NCBI RefSeq assembly: GCF_032854445.1
Contig: NC_088302.1
Span: forward strand, 32,025,979-32,089,978
Length of the DNA: 64,000 nt
Direction of reading: 5' to 3'
Source of the DNA: Liolophura sinensis
Taxonomy: Eukaryota; Mollusca; Polyplacophora; Chitonida; Chitonidae
This document shows, piece by piece, positions 50,501 to 57,367 of this stretch. Within the stretch, counting starts at the first letter, position 1. Every line of letters begins with the position of its first letter. A model generated the notes under the pieces. It searched no databases and was not told the origin of the DNA. It saw only the letters and a list, made by a program, of their open reading frames with translations. Made by a program: the position numbers and the translations under genes.

Positions 50501-53500
50501 GTATACTGATCTGTTGGTGTCTACCACACATAGATTTGCCCACTATGTTATATTAAAACATAAGAATATATGTATTAATGAATTACATTCGTGACACATT
50601 TCCTCTTATTTGTCTTTGACATGGTTTGTTTTCAGAATGAAGAAAGGGACAGCGTATCACTGGGACCTGTTGGTGATTGGCTTGGTGAACGGGGTTCTAT
50701 CTCTATTCAGCATGCCCTGGGTGCACGCTGCCCTCCCTCACTCCCCCCTACACGTGAGGGCGCTGGCAGATGTGGAGGAGAGAGTCGACCAAGGACATAT
50801 TCACCAAATGTGAGTCACAGTTCCATTCCTTGGGGGTTCAAGTTTTTGCAATGCATCCATGATAGGTAGTGGAAAATGGCATCATTCCATGTTGATGTAG
50901 TGTTGATGTACTATTGAAGTATTTTGAGCAGCATTATGCATGTTTTCTCATTTGAATATGTTATGACTCAGGCATGTGTCATAATTCCATCAGAACCATG
51001 ATTTGTAGTTTAGTAATCAGTAGCTTATAGTTTTCCATTGCTCACGGTACCATTGCTGGACATGTGAACATGTGAGATGCTTGAAATTCGTGTCCAGTAT
51101 AATAAAGGCAATTCAGTGCGAAATTTAGGAATTAGTACATAACATGTGGAACATCAGAGAGCTTGTCATTTGAACTTCATCTCAGCTTGGTTTAAATAAA
51201 AAATGTGAGGAAAGCAGTGAGATTCATTGTGTGAATATCAAAGCATTGTGCACGTGGTTGAGATGAAGAATTATAAAGACACCCACTTTGTTGAACTGGA
51301 AAATGTATTGAATAAAGTGGGCTTCATTATGTTAATATAAAGACAATGCCCACTTGGTTAGAGTGATGAATATCAAGAAAGCAGAGGCCTTTATGGTGTG
51401 AACATCAAGACAGTGAACCGGCCCGGATAGCACAGTTGGTAGAGCGTCCGCTTCGGGACCGGTAGATCCAGGATCAATCCTTGGTCGAGTCACACCTAAG
51501 ACTTTAAAAGAGGAAGTTGTAACTTCCTCGCTTGGCGTTCAGCATGAAGGGGATAGTGCAACGACTGGTTGACCCGTATCAGTATAATGGCTTGGGCGGG
51601 GCGGCTTACTTGCCTTCGGTAAGTCGTCTCAGTGATGCAGCACTAAATAAAAGAGCGGTGGAAATCCGTCCTGCAACAAGGAGGCACATTACACGTGCAT
51701 GCACCCTAATGATTCCTTCGTCGTCATATGACTGAAAAATTGTTGAGTACGACGTTAAATCCCAAGCACTCACTCACTCAAGACAGTGACCACTCAGTTG
51801 AAGTGAAGAGTGTAAGAAAAGCAGTGGGTTTTATTGTGTGAATGTCAAGACAATGCCCACTTGGTTGGAATGAAGAATGTACATGTAAGTAAGGCAGTGG
51901 ACTTTATTGTGTGACCATATCAAGACAATGGCCACTTGGCTGGAATGAAGATTTGAACATGTAAGTAAGGCAGTGGACTTTATTGTGTGACTATATCAAG
52001 ACAATGCCCACTTGGTTGGAATGAAGAATTTACATGTAAGTAAGGCAGTGGACTTTATTGTGTGACTATATCAAGACAATGGCCACTTGGCTGGAATGAA
52101 GATTTGAACATGTAAGTAAGGCAGTGGACTTTATTGTGTGACTATATCAAGACAATGCCCACTTGGTTGGAATGAAGATTTGAACATGTAAGTAAGGCAG
52201 TGGACTTTATTGTGTGACTATATCAAGACAATGCCCACTTGGCTGGAATGAAGATTTGAACATGTAAGTAAGGCAGTGGACTTTATTGTGTGACCATATC
52301 AAGACAATGGCCACTTGGTTGGAATGAAGATTTGAACATGTAAGTAAGGCAGTGGACTTTATTGTGTGACTATATCAAGACAATGGCCACTTGGTTGGAA
52401 TGAAGAATGTACATGTAAGTAAGGCAGTGGACTTTATTGTGTGACTATATCAAGACAATGGCCACTTGGCTGGAATGAAGATTTGAACATGTAAGTAAGG
52501 CAGTGGACTTTATTGTGTGACTATATCAAGACAATGGCCACTTGGCTGGAATGAAGATTTGAACATGTAAGTAAGGCAGTGGACTTTATTGTGTGACTAT
52601 ATCAAGACAATGGCCACTTGGCTGGAATGAAGATTTGAACATGTAAGTAAGGCAGTGGACTTTATTGTGTGACTATATCAAGACAATGCCCACTTGGTTG
52701 GAATGAAAAATGTATGGAAAGCAGTTTGAATATTAACCCAGTGCCACTTGGTTGAAATGAAAAACTTTGGGAGCCTAATTTTCTGCTTACAGAGTGAAAG
52801 ATAGAATTAGTGTGACACAGTGGAGGTATGTCACTCAGGGTGCTTCAGTATGGACAGTTCAGAGTTAATACCCCTAGTGAGGTGTCTAAATTGCTAACAC
52901 CTGAAGTGCCATTCACCTGTCACATGGCAAAGGTTGTCTCTACATTGACAATGACTACCAGGGTGGTAAAGACTTGTCATACTACTCGGACTAATTGTAA
53001 TAATATGTTCTGTTGGAAAAATAAGACTGATGCCGGATCTAAATGTGATATAGTGGGGACACGTTTTGCTCTTCTCATTTTTTTTAGTGCACTTGTCAGG
53101 TATTTGTCTGCTAGATGTAGTTCTTGGTCTGAACTAAGCTGTGCGACAGTGTTCAGACAATATCGCAAACACTTTCTCAATGATACTTTACAAATTCAAG
53201 TAATAGATCATGGACTGTAGTTCGAAGACTGTCATTTTTATTTCCAGAGGCAGTTCATGGTTTCTATGTCAGATAGTAGACATGAGTAGACTTTATCCTG
53301 ATCCTTTATGTCAGTAACTATCTCACCCACACATACCAATTCACAGTTTACACTGTAACCATATCATATGCCCAGTTTCTGCACAACCAAGCCTACATGT
53401 GGTTCTCGTCATTCCATTTTCATATTGGTTTTGTTCAGTTAGTTTTACACTGTGTGGTTGACTGAAATAAGGAGAAGATGTTATGGCTGAGAGATCAGCT

Positions 53501-56500
53501 GTTTCTGCTGTATTTTCTTTCATTTTGATAACAGTGAGTGCCTCATTTACTAGAGATGAAATGGTTGAAGGTACATGTGCTGTATCATGTCCTTGTGGCA
53601 TCACTGTCTGGGGTCAGTGTTTGTAAATACCATAACCAATATAATTTCTATGCTGTCTGGTTGACTAATGTGGATATGTCCGGTTGACTGGTGTGGGTGT
53701 GGCTGGTTGAGTCATGTGGATATGCCTCTTTGACTCATGTGGGTATGGCAGGTTGACTCATGTGGGTGTGGCTGGTTGACTCATTTGGGTCTGGCTGGTT
53801 AAAGCATTTGGTTGTGGTTGCCTAACCTGTGGGTTTGGCTGGCTGACTTTATGTGGGCCTGGCTGGCTGGCTGGCTGGATGGCTGGCACACTCATATAGG
53901 TGTAGTTGGTTGATGTGGGTGTCACTGGTTGACTTCCTCATGGGACTGGTTACACATTTAGTGATTGTAATCCAGGACCCACTTTCACAAAACTTCCTAA
54001 ATCAGTTTTTTTGTAATTATCCTTGTAAACAGTTTTAACTTTGTCACCTTAGTGTCCTATAACGTAAACCGTCATTTATGAGAAAGTGTAATAAAGAAAG
54101 CCAGAAAATGGCAGAAATATAAGGTACAGTATGAGCTAATGTACTCTGCATATGACTCATGAACCAGAGTGTTTGTGATGTAACAAAAGACTTGTAGAAC
54201 AGTGTGACCATTTGTTTTCTTCTTACATTTAAGGCTTAGGAAACAGCGCTTCAGGTTTACTAGTGCACCAATATCTCAAAAACTGTTAGCTAGTTCACAA
54301 ACGGTCATAACTTGTCGTGTTTAATCTCTGTGTGACATAGTCTAAAGGTCTGTCTTTTTATTACAGAGTGGTTCGTGTTCGTGAGACTCGACTGACGGCT
54401 ATCTTCTCCCACATCCTGATAGGATTGTCCATTTTGATACTGCAATACCTGACTGTCATCCCTACGGCTGTGCTCTATGGACTCTTCCTGTACGTGGCTG
54501 TCACAGCACTCTATGACAACCAGTTCTTTGAGAGAATGCTCCTGTACATAACAGAACAGGTAAGATGTACAGCCTCAAGCTGTGAGAGCCTCACTCACAT
54601 CCCCCCCCCCTCCCCCAATCCCAATGCAATTTGGGCATCCTAATTTGCACCTGTTCTTGATAATGTGAGCAAGATATCTCAACAACTAATAGGGACCCAG
54701 CAAATGCCCGACAGAAGAATTTTGATACCATTTTGTTGACTTCAAACGACTCTTTCCTAGTTCGTCTTATGGACATCACATTAACAAGGGAGCAGTTTTA
54801 CAATAGAAACTGATACTTTTTAACATTGTAGAACTACTACAATCAATTCTGGATGTAACAATGGCTCTAGTTCTCCCTTCATGTCGCCTCCCATTCACAT
54901 TTATTTACTTATTTATTTCATTGTGTGTGTTTTTTTTTTTTTTAAGCCATACTCTAGTATATTTCACTTATACAATCATGGCCAGCATTATGATGGGAGG
55001 AAACTTATGCAGATTTAATAAAGAGTTTCTTACCACTATTGTCATGGCCTGACTTATTTTTGAAGAACATGAAGAATAAAACGTATGATATAAAGACTGT
55101 ATGCAGCTTTATGCAGGAAGAAGTTTTGTACACGCTCTGACTTCTTAACTCCATGCTCATTTGCCTCCCTTCATATATGTAATTTTTTTTACGGATCCCA
55201 GTTTTGACAACCAGCATATACTTTTATATAAATATAGTTGTAAGTCATTGAAATTTAATGATATAATGTAATGCAGTATTAGAACTGTATTAGAAACACT
55301 TTTATTTATATTTGAGACAGGATTACTGTAACTGTGTGAACTAAATTATCTCCCTTGGGTGGGCTTGAAAATTGATTTGAAATGCATTATACACTATTTT
55401 GGCAAATAATTTGGAAAAAGCTGCAGTTCTGCTTATCACTGTTCTTATGCTTAAGCATTACATCATTCATACTCTCACACTGCTGTTTGGTATGACTTTT
55501 AAGCGTTGCAGATCTAAAAATATTGGTATTTTGTGTAGCTTTGTCATCATGACTGTCCTTTTGTTTGGTAAAATTGTACATAAATCATGTTACATAATGG
55601 AGTACTTTAAGGTACTAAATTTGTGTTGCATTTGTAAGTTATTTGTTGGTTATTGTGATATTCTCATACATGTACACTACATTGTGTTGCTAGCTCATCA
55701 ACATGCCTGTAACTTGTCGCAAACTGTTACCTTACCTCCCAGTTGTCCGTTTTTTCTCTATTCCCAGTCTGCGTACCCGCCTAACCACTACATACGTCGG
55801 GTGCCCCAGAGGAAGATCCACCTGTTCACTTTCACCCAGATCGTCCAATTAGCCGTGCTATGTCTGTTTGGTTTCTACCCTTTCCCATACCTGAAGATGT
55901 TTTTCCCTGTCCTCATTTTCCTGCTCATCCCAGCCAGGTAAGTTGATGCCGAGGCACTGCCTAACTTTTAGCCCATATGGTTTATATCCTGTCTTCTAAC
56001 ATAAGACAAGACAATAATAATAATATACTACTAGATGTAAACAAAACCAAACATTATACATGTTGATCTAAACCAACAGTAAAGGAAAAACGCAAAATAA
56101 CCCTCAATAAAACAGTAATGCATAGCAGATTCGACATTATTGCTTTATTAGGGGTCCACGCTAGTTCCTAGCAGGAAACCTCTTGAAATCGTTCGGATTA
56201 TTATTATTATTCTTAGTCAACTCGTAAAATTGCAATATCTTGAAAACTATAAAAGGCAGAAAAACCAATCTTTGGAGTCTTAATAATGAACATATAAAGC
56301 AGCTTTTGACATTTCGTGCTGTTTTGCCGGTCACGTGATTTAGCGGCCATTTTGAATTTTATGGATAAGCTTAAAAAATCTCCAAAATGGCTAAACCTGT
56401 TGGGATGGACTTTTTGTTTACAATTTTTAGGTGGATCGCCCTACCCATATTGTAAAAAACTTTTGGTTTGATATGCTAATAAGGCCAAAACTGACCAATG

Positions 56501-57367
56501 AAGTAGGCTCAAAAGTAGGTAAATTTTTAAAACTGCTTAAAATCATAAAACAAACACACCACCTGGTGCCCCTTGACATCACAATTATAAATCTCAAAGA
56601 ATGATTTTTGTACTTTGCATTATTTTTATGTTATGACTAAAAAAAACCCAAAAAATTTCACAAAACCGTCCTATGTAAATAACACGTGAGCTCCCTGCTA
56701 GAGTGCATGAAACCATTGACTGCACTTTACCATGGGAACAGGGGTCAGCTCTTCAACAGTGTATTCTTTCTGTTTTTTGTCCTCTGGTATTAGCAGATCA
56801 AAGCCACCTAATCTCTATTCCAGTTTTCAGTACTTTGCCAGTTGTAAATGATGCTTGGCAGTATAGGGTTCAAATCCACTACATTCCTTTACATTTTTTT
56901 GTGTTTTTTACCATTATCATGAACTTTATAGACATCAGGCTACCAGAAGAAGTAAAAGTCTAGTACGGGGACCCTGGCAACAGCTTTAATTTATTCTGAT
57001 TGTTGCATTTGTTTAAAGCAGGAACATTTCTTTCCAGTAACTTTTTAACATGTGTAATTACAGTTTTTTTAAAGTAGTGAAAATGTTTTCGCATAAAAAT
57101 TTCCCTTAAGAAGTACACTATATACAAAATGTCAGGCCAGGAGATTTAGAAATCAGCATAAAATTTCTCAGAAAGTAAATTAAGCTTAAATAGGCAATTA
57201 TCAACTGTATAACAGGAAATGTCTATTGATAACATTTCTCTGTTATCAGCAGTGTATTTATTCTTTTGCAGTACTTGATAACTGTTTGCTGTTTATATCT
57301 TTTCAGACATAAGATTATCCCAAAGATAATTGAGAAGAAATACCTGGATGCTCTTGACAGTCATTAA
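32015..57367 (+). CDS. SLC4A11: SLC4A11-like transporter, 18 coding exons (914 aa)
   Basis: Join: 32015-32489, 35614-35648, 37026-37230, 38355-38436, 41340-41463, 42618-42830, 43406-43487, 44108-44230, 44566-44679, 45400-45532, 45919-45992, 46729-46924, 48124-48230, 49449-49632, 50636-50809, 54367-54559, 55768-55937, 57307-57367. All introns are GT-AG and all phases agree. Residues 1-158 are disordered, about 165-400 form the band-3-like cytoplasmic domain, and about 410-895 form the SLC4 membrane domain. Diagnostic blocks are [10 protein letters not shown] (275-284), GTPQ in exon 9, [11 protein letters not shown] (718-728), HSPLHVRAL (751-759), ETRLT (780-784) and [12 protein letters not shown] (845-856). 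From memory of the family these agree best with SLC4A11 rather than SLC4A1-A10. Human forms are about 890 residues, so the length fits. The family is electrogenic and linked to borate, H+/OH-, NH3 and water flux at the plasma membrane; the substrate in this animal is unknown. The start ATG has A at -3 and G at +4. Confidence 0.93.
32855..33683 (+). repeat. 52-bp minisatellite in intron 1
   Basis: About 16 copies of a 52-bp unit containing GTGAGAATTTAGGTTGAGGC, AAGGTTTTAGGCCGAGATCA and TTGTTAGGTGAA. The first copies are diverged. A marked variant (TAAGAATTTAGCTTGAGGCG) occurs twice, at about 33233 and 33562. A block of several units therefore seems to have been duplicated. It lies 370 bp after the exon 1 donor. 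Confidence 0.95.
34832..35100 (+). repeat. SINE family B, full-length, with target duplication
   Basis: A complete element from GGGGCCTCCGTGGCTCAGTT to the ATAAATAAATAA tail. It is flanked by an exact 11-bp repeat, AAAAAAGGATT, at 34821-34831 and 35101-35111. It is among the least diverged copies, so it is a relatively recent insertion in intron 1. Confidence 0.93.
35226..35408 (+). repeat. SINE family B, 5'-truncated
   Basis: It starts at CCAGCTCATGCTGGCTTCCT and ends in TATCAATCAACTAAGTAAAT. It lies 115 bp after the previous family-B copy in the same orientation, and 205 bp before the exon 2 microexon. Confidence 0.87.
35614..35648 (+). CDS. SLC4A11: SLC4A11-like exon 2, 35-bp microexon
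   Basis: Flanked by GGTCTTTCAG and GTAGGT. The single base carried from exon 1 plus 35 nt makes 12 codons ending in phase 0, reading [12 protein letters not shown] (residues 159-170). The frame closes exactly with exons 1 and 3, which supports a real exon despite its length. Confidence 0.8.
35688..35738. repeat. 13-bp tandem repeat just after the microexon
   Basis: Four head-to-tail copies of TTATTAGATTAAC, the last one partial, starting 40 bp after the exon 2 donor. The array is AT-rich and nearly perfect. Confidence 0.9.
36715..36960. repeat. CpG-rich patch in intron 2, probable inserted element
   Basis: This local stretch is CG-rich (GGTGAGCGCTTCGCGGGAG) in an otherwise CpG-poor intron. 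It is followed by TTTGTGATCCCGGGCCAGGC, which resembles the right end of the foldback element at 48303-48555 (CTTTGTGATCGTGGGGCC). An inserted, less decayed element is likely; no boundaries are certain. Confidence 0.35.
37026..37230 (+). CDS. SLC4A11: SLC4A11-like exon 3
   Basis: The acceptor is TTTTTTTGTCAAG and the donor GTAACA. It encodes residues 171-238 plus one base, beginning [13 protein letters not shown]. The leucine-rich helical stretch ([26 protein letters not shown]) is what the first half of the SLC4 cytoplasmic domain looks like. A family-B SINE fragment begins only about 30 bp after the donor. Confidence 0.9.
37262..37433 (+). repeat. SINE family B, 5'-truncated, at the exon 3 donor
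   Basis: It begins at the B-box-like TTCAAGTCCAACTCATGCC and ends with ACACCAATCAAATAAATAAA. Only 31 bp separate it from the exon 3 splice donor. Confidence 0.85.
37851..38092 (+). repeat. SINE family B, nearly full-length
   Basis: Head GGAACCCCCGTGGCCGAGGG, full body, tail AAAACACCAATCAAATAAAT. A short direct repeat (ATATCAAG) occurs on both sides, at about 37844-37851 and 38094-38101, consistent with a target duplication. Confidence 0.88.
38355..38436 (+). CDS. SLC4A11: SLC4A11-like exon 4
   Basis: The acceptor is TTTCATTTTTCCAG and the donor GTAAGA. It encodes residues 239-265 plus two bases ([10 protein letters not shown] ... NWIIS). The phase chain G+TT at the start and AT+G at the end matches exons 3 and 5. 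Confidence 0.9.
38987..39190 (+). repeat. SINE family A, 5'-truncated, with target duplication
   Basis: It runs from AGTATAATGGCTTGGGTGGG to the CACTCACTTACTCAC tail. A 10-bp direct repeat, TCAAAAGCTA, is at 38977-38986 and 39191-39200. Confidence 0.92.
41340..41463 (+). CDS. SLC4A11: SLC4A11-like exon 5, core of the cytoplasmic domain
   Basis: The acceptor is TATCCTTCCAG and the donor GTGAGT. It encodes residues 266-307. [15 protein letters not shown] and the hydrophobic strand [14 protein letters not shown] form the hallmark conserved block of the SLC4 N-terminal (EIIA-like) domain. Confidence 0.94.
41503..41532. repeat. (ATTG)n microsatellite
   Basis: Six to seven ATTG tetranucleotides 40 bp after the exon 5 donor. 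Confidence 0.9.
41683..41726 (+). other. G-rich tract, G-quadruplex candidate, intron 5
   Basis: On the + (transcript) strand there are successive G runs of 7, 6, 5, 3 and 4 with short loops. A matching C-rich stretch (CCCCCATCCCCCCACCCCC) lies 260 bp downstream at 41987-42007. The transcript could form either a quadruplex or a G/C hairpin. Confidence 0.6.
42618..42830 (+). CDS. SLC4A11: SLC4A11-like exon 6
   Basis: The acceptor is TTATCTTTCAG and the donor GTGCAT. It encodes residues 308-378 in phase 0. [20 protein letters not shown] continues the cytoplasmic-domain signature. The exon ends in a charged tail closing with KKKK, the likely linker toward the membrane domain. Confidence 0.93.
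42985..43164. repeat. MITE family M, copy 3
   Basis: The left end ATTCCTCAACCTTTTTGCAT is an inverted match to the right end ATGCGAAAAGGTTGAAGAA. TA precedes the left end (42983-42984). It lies 155 bp after the exon 6 donor and is slightly shorter internally than copies 1 and 2. Confidence 0.82.
43406..43487 (+). CDS. SLC4A11: SLC4A11-like exon 7
   Basis: The acceptor is CTCCTTTTTCAG and the donor GTACAT. It encodes residues 379-405 plus one base. It opens with CCKC (379-382) and has [13 protein letters not shown], the segment that in SLC4 proteins leads to the first membrane helix. The cysteine cluster is a plausible palmitoylation site, but this is only inference. Confidence 0.9.
43716..43741. 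repeat. (TA)n microsatellite, intron 7
   Basis: About 12 TA repeats between exon 7 and exon 8. A poly-T tract of similar interest lies at 43522-43551. Confidence 0.9.
43815..44031 (-). repeat. SINE family B, nearly full-length, intron 7
   Basis: On the minus strand the B-box region GAGTTCAAGTCCAGCTCATG, the body and the tail are present. Its head end lies about 75 bp before the exon 8 acceptor. Confidence 0.88.
44108..44230 (+). CDS. SLC4A11: SLC4A11-like exon 8, first membrane helix
   Basis: The acceptor is TTTATCATTAAG and the donor GTGAGT. It encodes residues 406-446 plus one base. [20 protein letters not shown] begins the HCO3-transporter membrane domain. The hydrophobic span of about 420-437 is TM1. 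The polypyrimidine tract is weak, so the acceptor rests mainly on frame and homology. Confidence 0.9.
44566..44679 (+). CDS. SLC4A11: SLC4A11-like exon 9, TM2-TM3
   Basis: The acceptor is TTTGCTATCAG and the donor GTAAGT. It encodes residues 447-484 plus one base. [20 protein letters not shown] contains the GG.PQ turn that in SLC4 proteins lines the substrate site near TM3. Confidence 0.94.
45400..45532 (+). CDS. SLC4A11: SLC4A11-like exon 10
   Basis: The acceptor is CTCCTCCTTTCAG and the donor GTAAGT. It encodes residues 485-528 plus two bases. [20 protein letters not shown] followed by a hydrophobic helix ([15 protein letters not shown]) matches the SLC4 TM4-TM5 region, including the conserved Trp-Asn pair. 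Confidence 0.94.
45919..45992 (+). CDS. SLC4A11: SLC4A11-like exon 11
   Basis: The acceptor is GGCCTTTTACAG and the donor GTAAGT. It encodes residues 529-553 plus one base. [14 protein letters not shown] followed by DAFKDL is the strongly conserved helix (EE/DEIFALLIS in other SLC4 members) preceding the large extracellular loop. Confidence 0.93.
46729..46924 (+). CDS. SLC4A11: SLC4A11-like exon 12, glycosylated extracellular loop
   Basis: The acceptor is TGTTTGACTGCAG and the donor GTAGGT. It encodes residues 554-618 plus two bases. The first 40 residues are polar, with sequons NSS (569), NIS (575) and NDT (582) between two cysteines (564 and 591). They are followed by a membrane helix ([18 protein letters not shown]). 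An Asn-rich loop here is typical of SLC4A11. Confidence 0.92.
47494..47600 (-). repeat. SINE family B, tail and partial body
   Basis: On the minus strand the segment GTAAAATACCGATCAAATAA and the ATAATGTTGGG body remnant remain. It is truncated and diverged, in intron 12. Confidence 0.75.
47968..48055 (+). other. Possible alternative (frame-breaking) exon in intron 12
   Basis: TTTCTCCAG ends at 47967 and ATGAT|GTGAGT is at 48055. The 88 nt between are open in the frame delivered by exon 12, giving 30 residues rich in Cys and Tyr. They leave in phase 0, whereas exon 13 needs phase 2. Inclusion would shift exon 13 into a stop after about a dozen codons. The following intron would be only 68 bp. 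It may be an NMD-type exon or chance. Confidence 0.2.
48124..48230 (+). CDS. SLC4A11: SLC4A11-like exon 13
   Basis: The acceptor is TTGTGTGTTACAG and the donor GTATGG. It encodes residues 619-654 plus one base. [20 protein letters not shown] matches the SLC4 segment in which an amphipathic helix precedes the next membrane helix. Confidence 0.92.
48303..48555. repeat. Foldback/MITE-like element, intron 13
   Basis: The left end GGCTTCAGGATCACAAAACT and the right end CTTTGTGATCGTGGGGCC pair as inverted repeats through about 25-30 bp, extended by GTCTTAGAC and GTCTAAGA. The interior is full of TTAAG/CTTAG motifs. No coding capacity. Confidence 0.6.
48641..49002 (+). repeat. SINE family A, full-length
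   Basis: The head (ACCAGCCCCAATGGCTCAGT), body and tail (TTAAACCCCGCTCACTCACT) are complete but diverged. Approximate direct repeats flank it (CCTACACCTGAGG at 48628 and CCTATGCCTGAAGG at 49003), so this is an old insertion in intron 13. Confidence 0.9.
49449..49632 (+). CDS. SLC4A11: SLC4A11-like exon 14
   Basis: The acceptor is GTCTGTTCACAG and the donor GTAAGT. It encodes residues 655-715 plus two bases. [20 protein letters not shown] is a membrane helix ending in FFMDQN (699-704). The Asp-Gln pair occupies the TM8 position where SLC4 members carry an acidic residue at the ion site. ALVNAPQNK follows. Confidence 0.94.
49685..50175 (+). repeat. 37-bp minisatellite, intron 14, main block
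   Basis: About a dozen copies of CTTAACCATGTATACTGTTG followed by TTTTGGTTTCTTTAAGT, at a 37-bp period. It begins about 50 bp after the exon 14 donor. Its continuation (50437-50510) lies beyond a SINE-B insertion. Confidence 0.94.
50206..50413 (+). repeat. SINE family B inserted in the 37-bp array
   Basis: A 5'-truncated family-B copy (from GTGAGTTCATGTCCAGCTCA to the AAATAAATAAATAATTAAAT tail). The 37-bp repeat resumes beyond it, so the array, or at least its flank, predates the insertion. Confidence 0.87.
50437..50510 (+). repeat. 37-bp minisatellite, intron 14, second block
   Basis: Two more units (CTTAACAAAGTATACTGTTT and CTTAACCATGTATACTGATC) beyond the SINE, about 125 bp before the exon 15 acceptor. 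Confidence 0.85.
50636..50809 (+). CDS. SLC4A11: SLC4A11-like exon 15, diagnostic block
   Basis: The acceptor is TTTGTTTTCAG and the donor GTGAGT. It encodes residues 716-773 plus two bases. [28 protein letters not shown] (743-759) and the following [10 protein letters not shown] are the most conserved SLC4 stretch, and the wording is closest to SLC4A11. Confidence 0.96.
51417..51777 (+). repeat. SINE family A, full-length, with target duplication
   Basis: The best family-A copy: head GCCCGGATAGCACAGTTGGT with A box, B-box-like GGATCAATCC, body, and tail CACTCACTCAC. A perfect 12-bp repeat, TCAAGACAGTGA, lies at 51405-51416 and 51778-51789. The target is a unit of the 76-bp minisatellite flank. 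Low divergence suggests recent activity. Confidence 0.95.
51790..52765 (+). repeat. 75-76-bp minisatellite, intron 15
   Basis: About 12 copies. Each unit reads through GCAGTGGACTTTATTGTGTG, TATCAAGACAATGGCCACTT, GGCTGGAATGAAGATTTGAA and CATGTAAGTAAG. Eleven copies keep ATGTAAGTAAGGCAG unchanged. Degenerate units extend upstream to about 51200, across the SINE insertion. It lies 1.6 kb before exon 16. Confidence 0.96.
53640..53915 (+). repeat. About 24-bp degenerate minisatellite, intron 15
   Basis: Repeats of GTGTGGCTGGTTGACTCATG with drift, closing in a (GGCT)n run at 53858-53885. About ten copies. Confidence 0.85.
54367..54559 (+). CDS. SLC4A11: SLC4A11-like exon 16
   Basis: The acceptor is TCTTTTTATTACAG and the donor GTAAGA. 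It encodes residues 774-838. [10 protein letters not shown] (777-786) is the conserved cytoplasmic loop; ETRLT is invariant in the SLC4A11 sequences I recall. Two membrane helices with [19 protein letters not shown] follow, the TM12-TM13 region with the conserved P..VLYG motif. Confidence 0.95.
54899..55010 (-). repeat. SINE family B, tail and partial body
   Basis: On the minus strand: CCCATCATAATGCTGGCCAT, AAGTGAAATATACTAGAG and the ATAAATAAGTAAAT tail. Truncated and diverged, in intron 16. Confidence 0.75.
55768..55937 (+). CDS. SLC4A11: SLC4A11-like exon 17
   Basis: The acceptor is TTCTCTATTCCCAG and the donor GTAAGT. It encodes residues 839-894 plus two bases. [18 protein letters not shown] (842-859) is a strongly conserved SLC4 block. 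Two hydrophobic helices ([12 protein letters not shown] and [14 protein letters not shown]) follow. Confidence 0.96.
56151..56975. repeat. Candidate non-autonomous element, intron 17
   Basis: The left edge GGGGTCCACGCTAG and right edge CTAGTACGGGGACCCT are roughly inverted to each other. Inside are an ATTATTATTATT run, TCACGTGATTTAGCGGCCAT and other stretches unlike the rest of the intron. The wording resembles widespread invertebrate repeats with (ATT)n and AAATGGC motifs. Boundaries are uncertain. Confidence 0.35.
57307..57367 (+). CDS. SLC4A11: SLC4A11-like exon 18 (last coding exon)
   Basis: The acceptor is TATCTTTTCAG. It encodes residues 895-914 and TAA at 57365-57367. [19 protein letters not shown] is the short cytoplasmic tail; IIE.KYLD is the family's closing motif. 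Confidence 0.94.

Noticed and set aside
52828-53220. 130-codon + strand open frame in intron 15
   Set aside because: No domain recognised; it lies within the transporter's intron, has no flanking splice sites that fit, and its length is plausible by chance.
55399-55767. N-terminal extension of exon 17 as an open frame
   Set aside because: It is intron 16 sequence; the TTCTCTATTCCCAG acceptor at 55767 and the SLC4 homology define the exon start.
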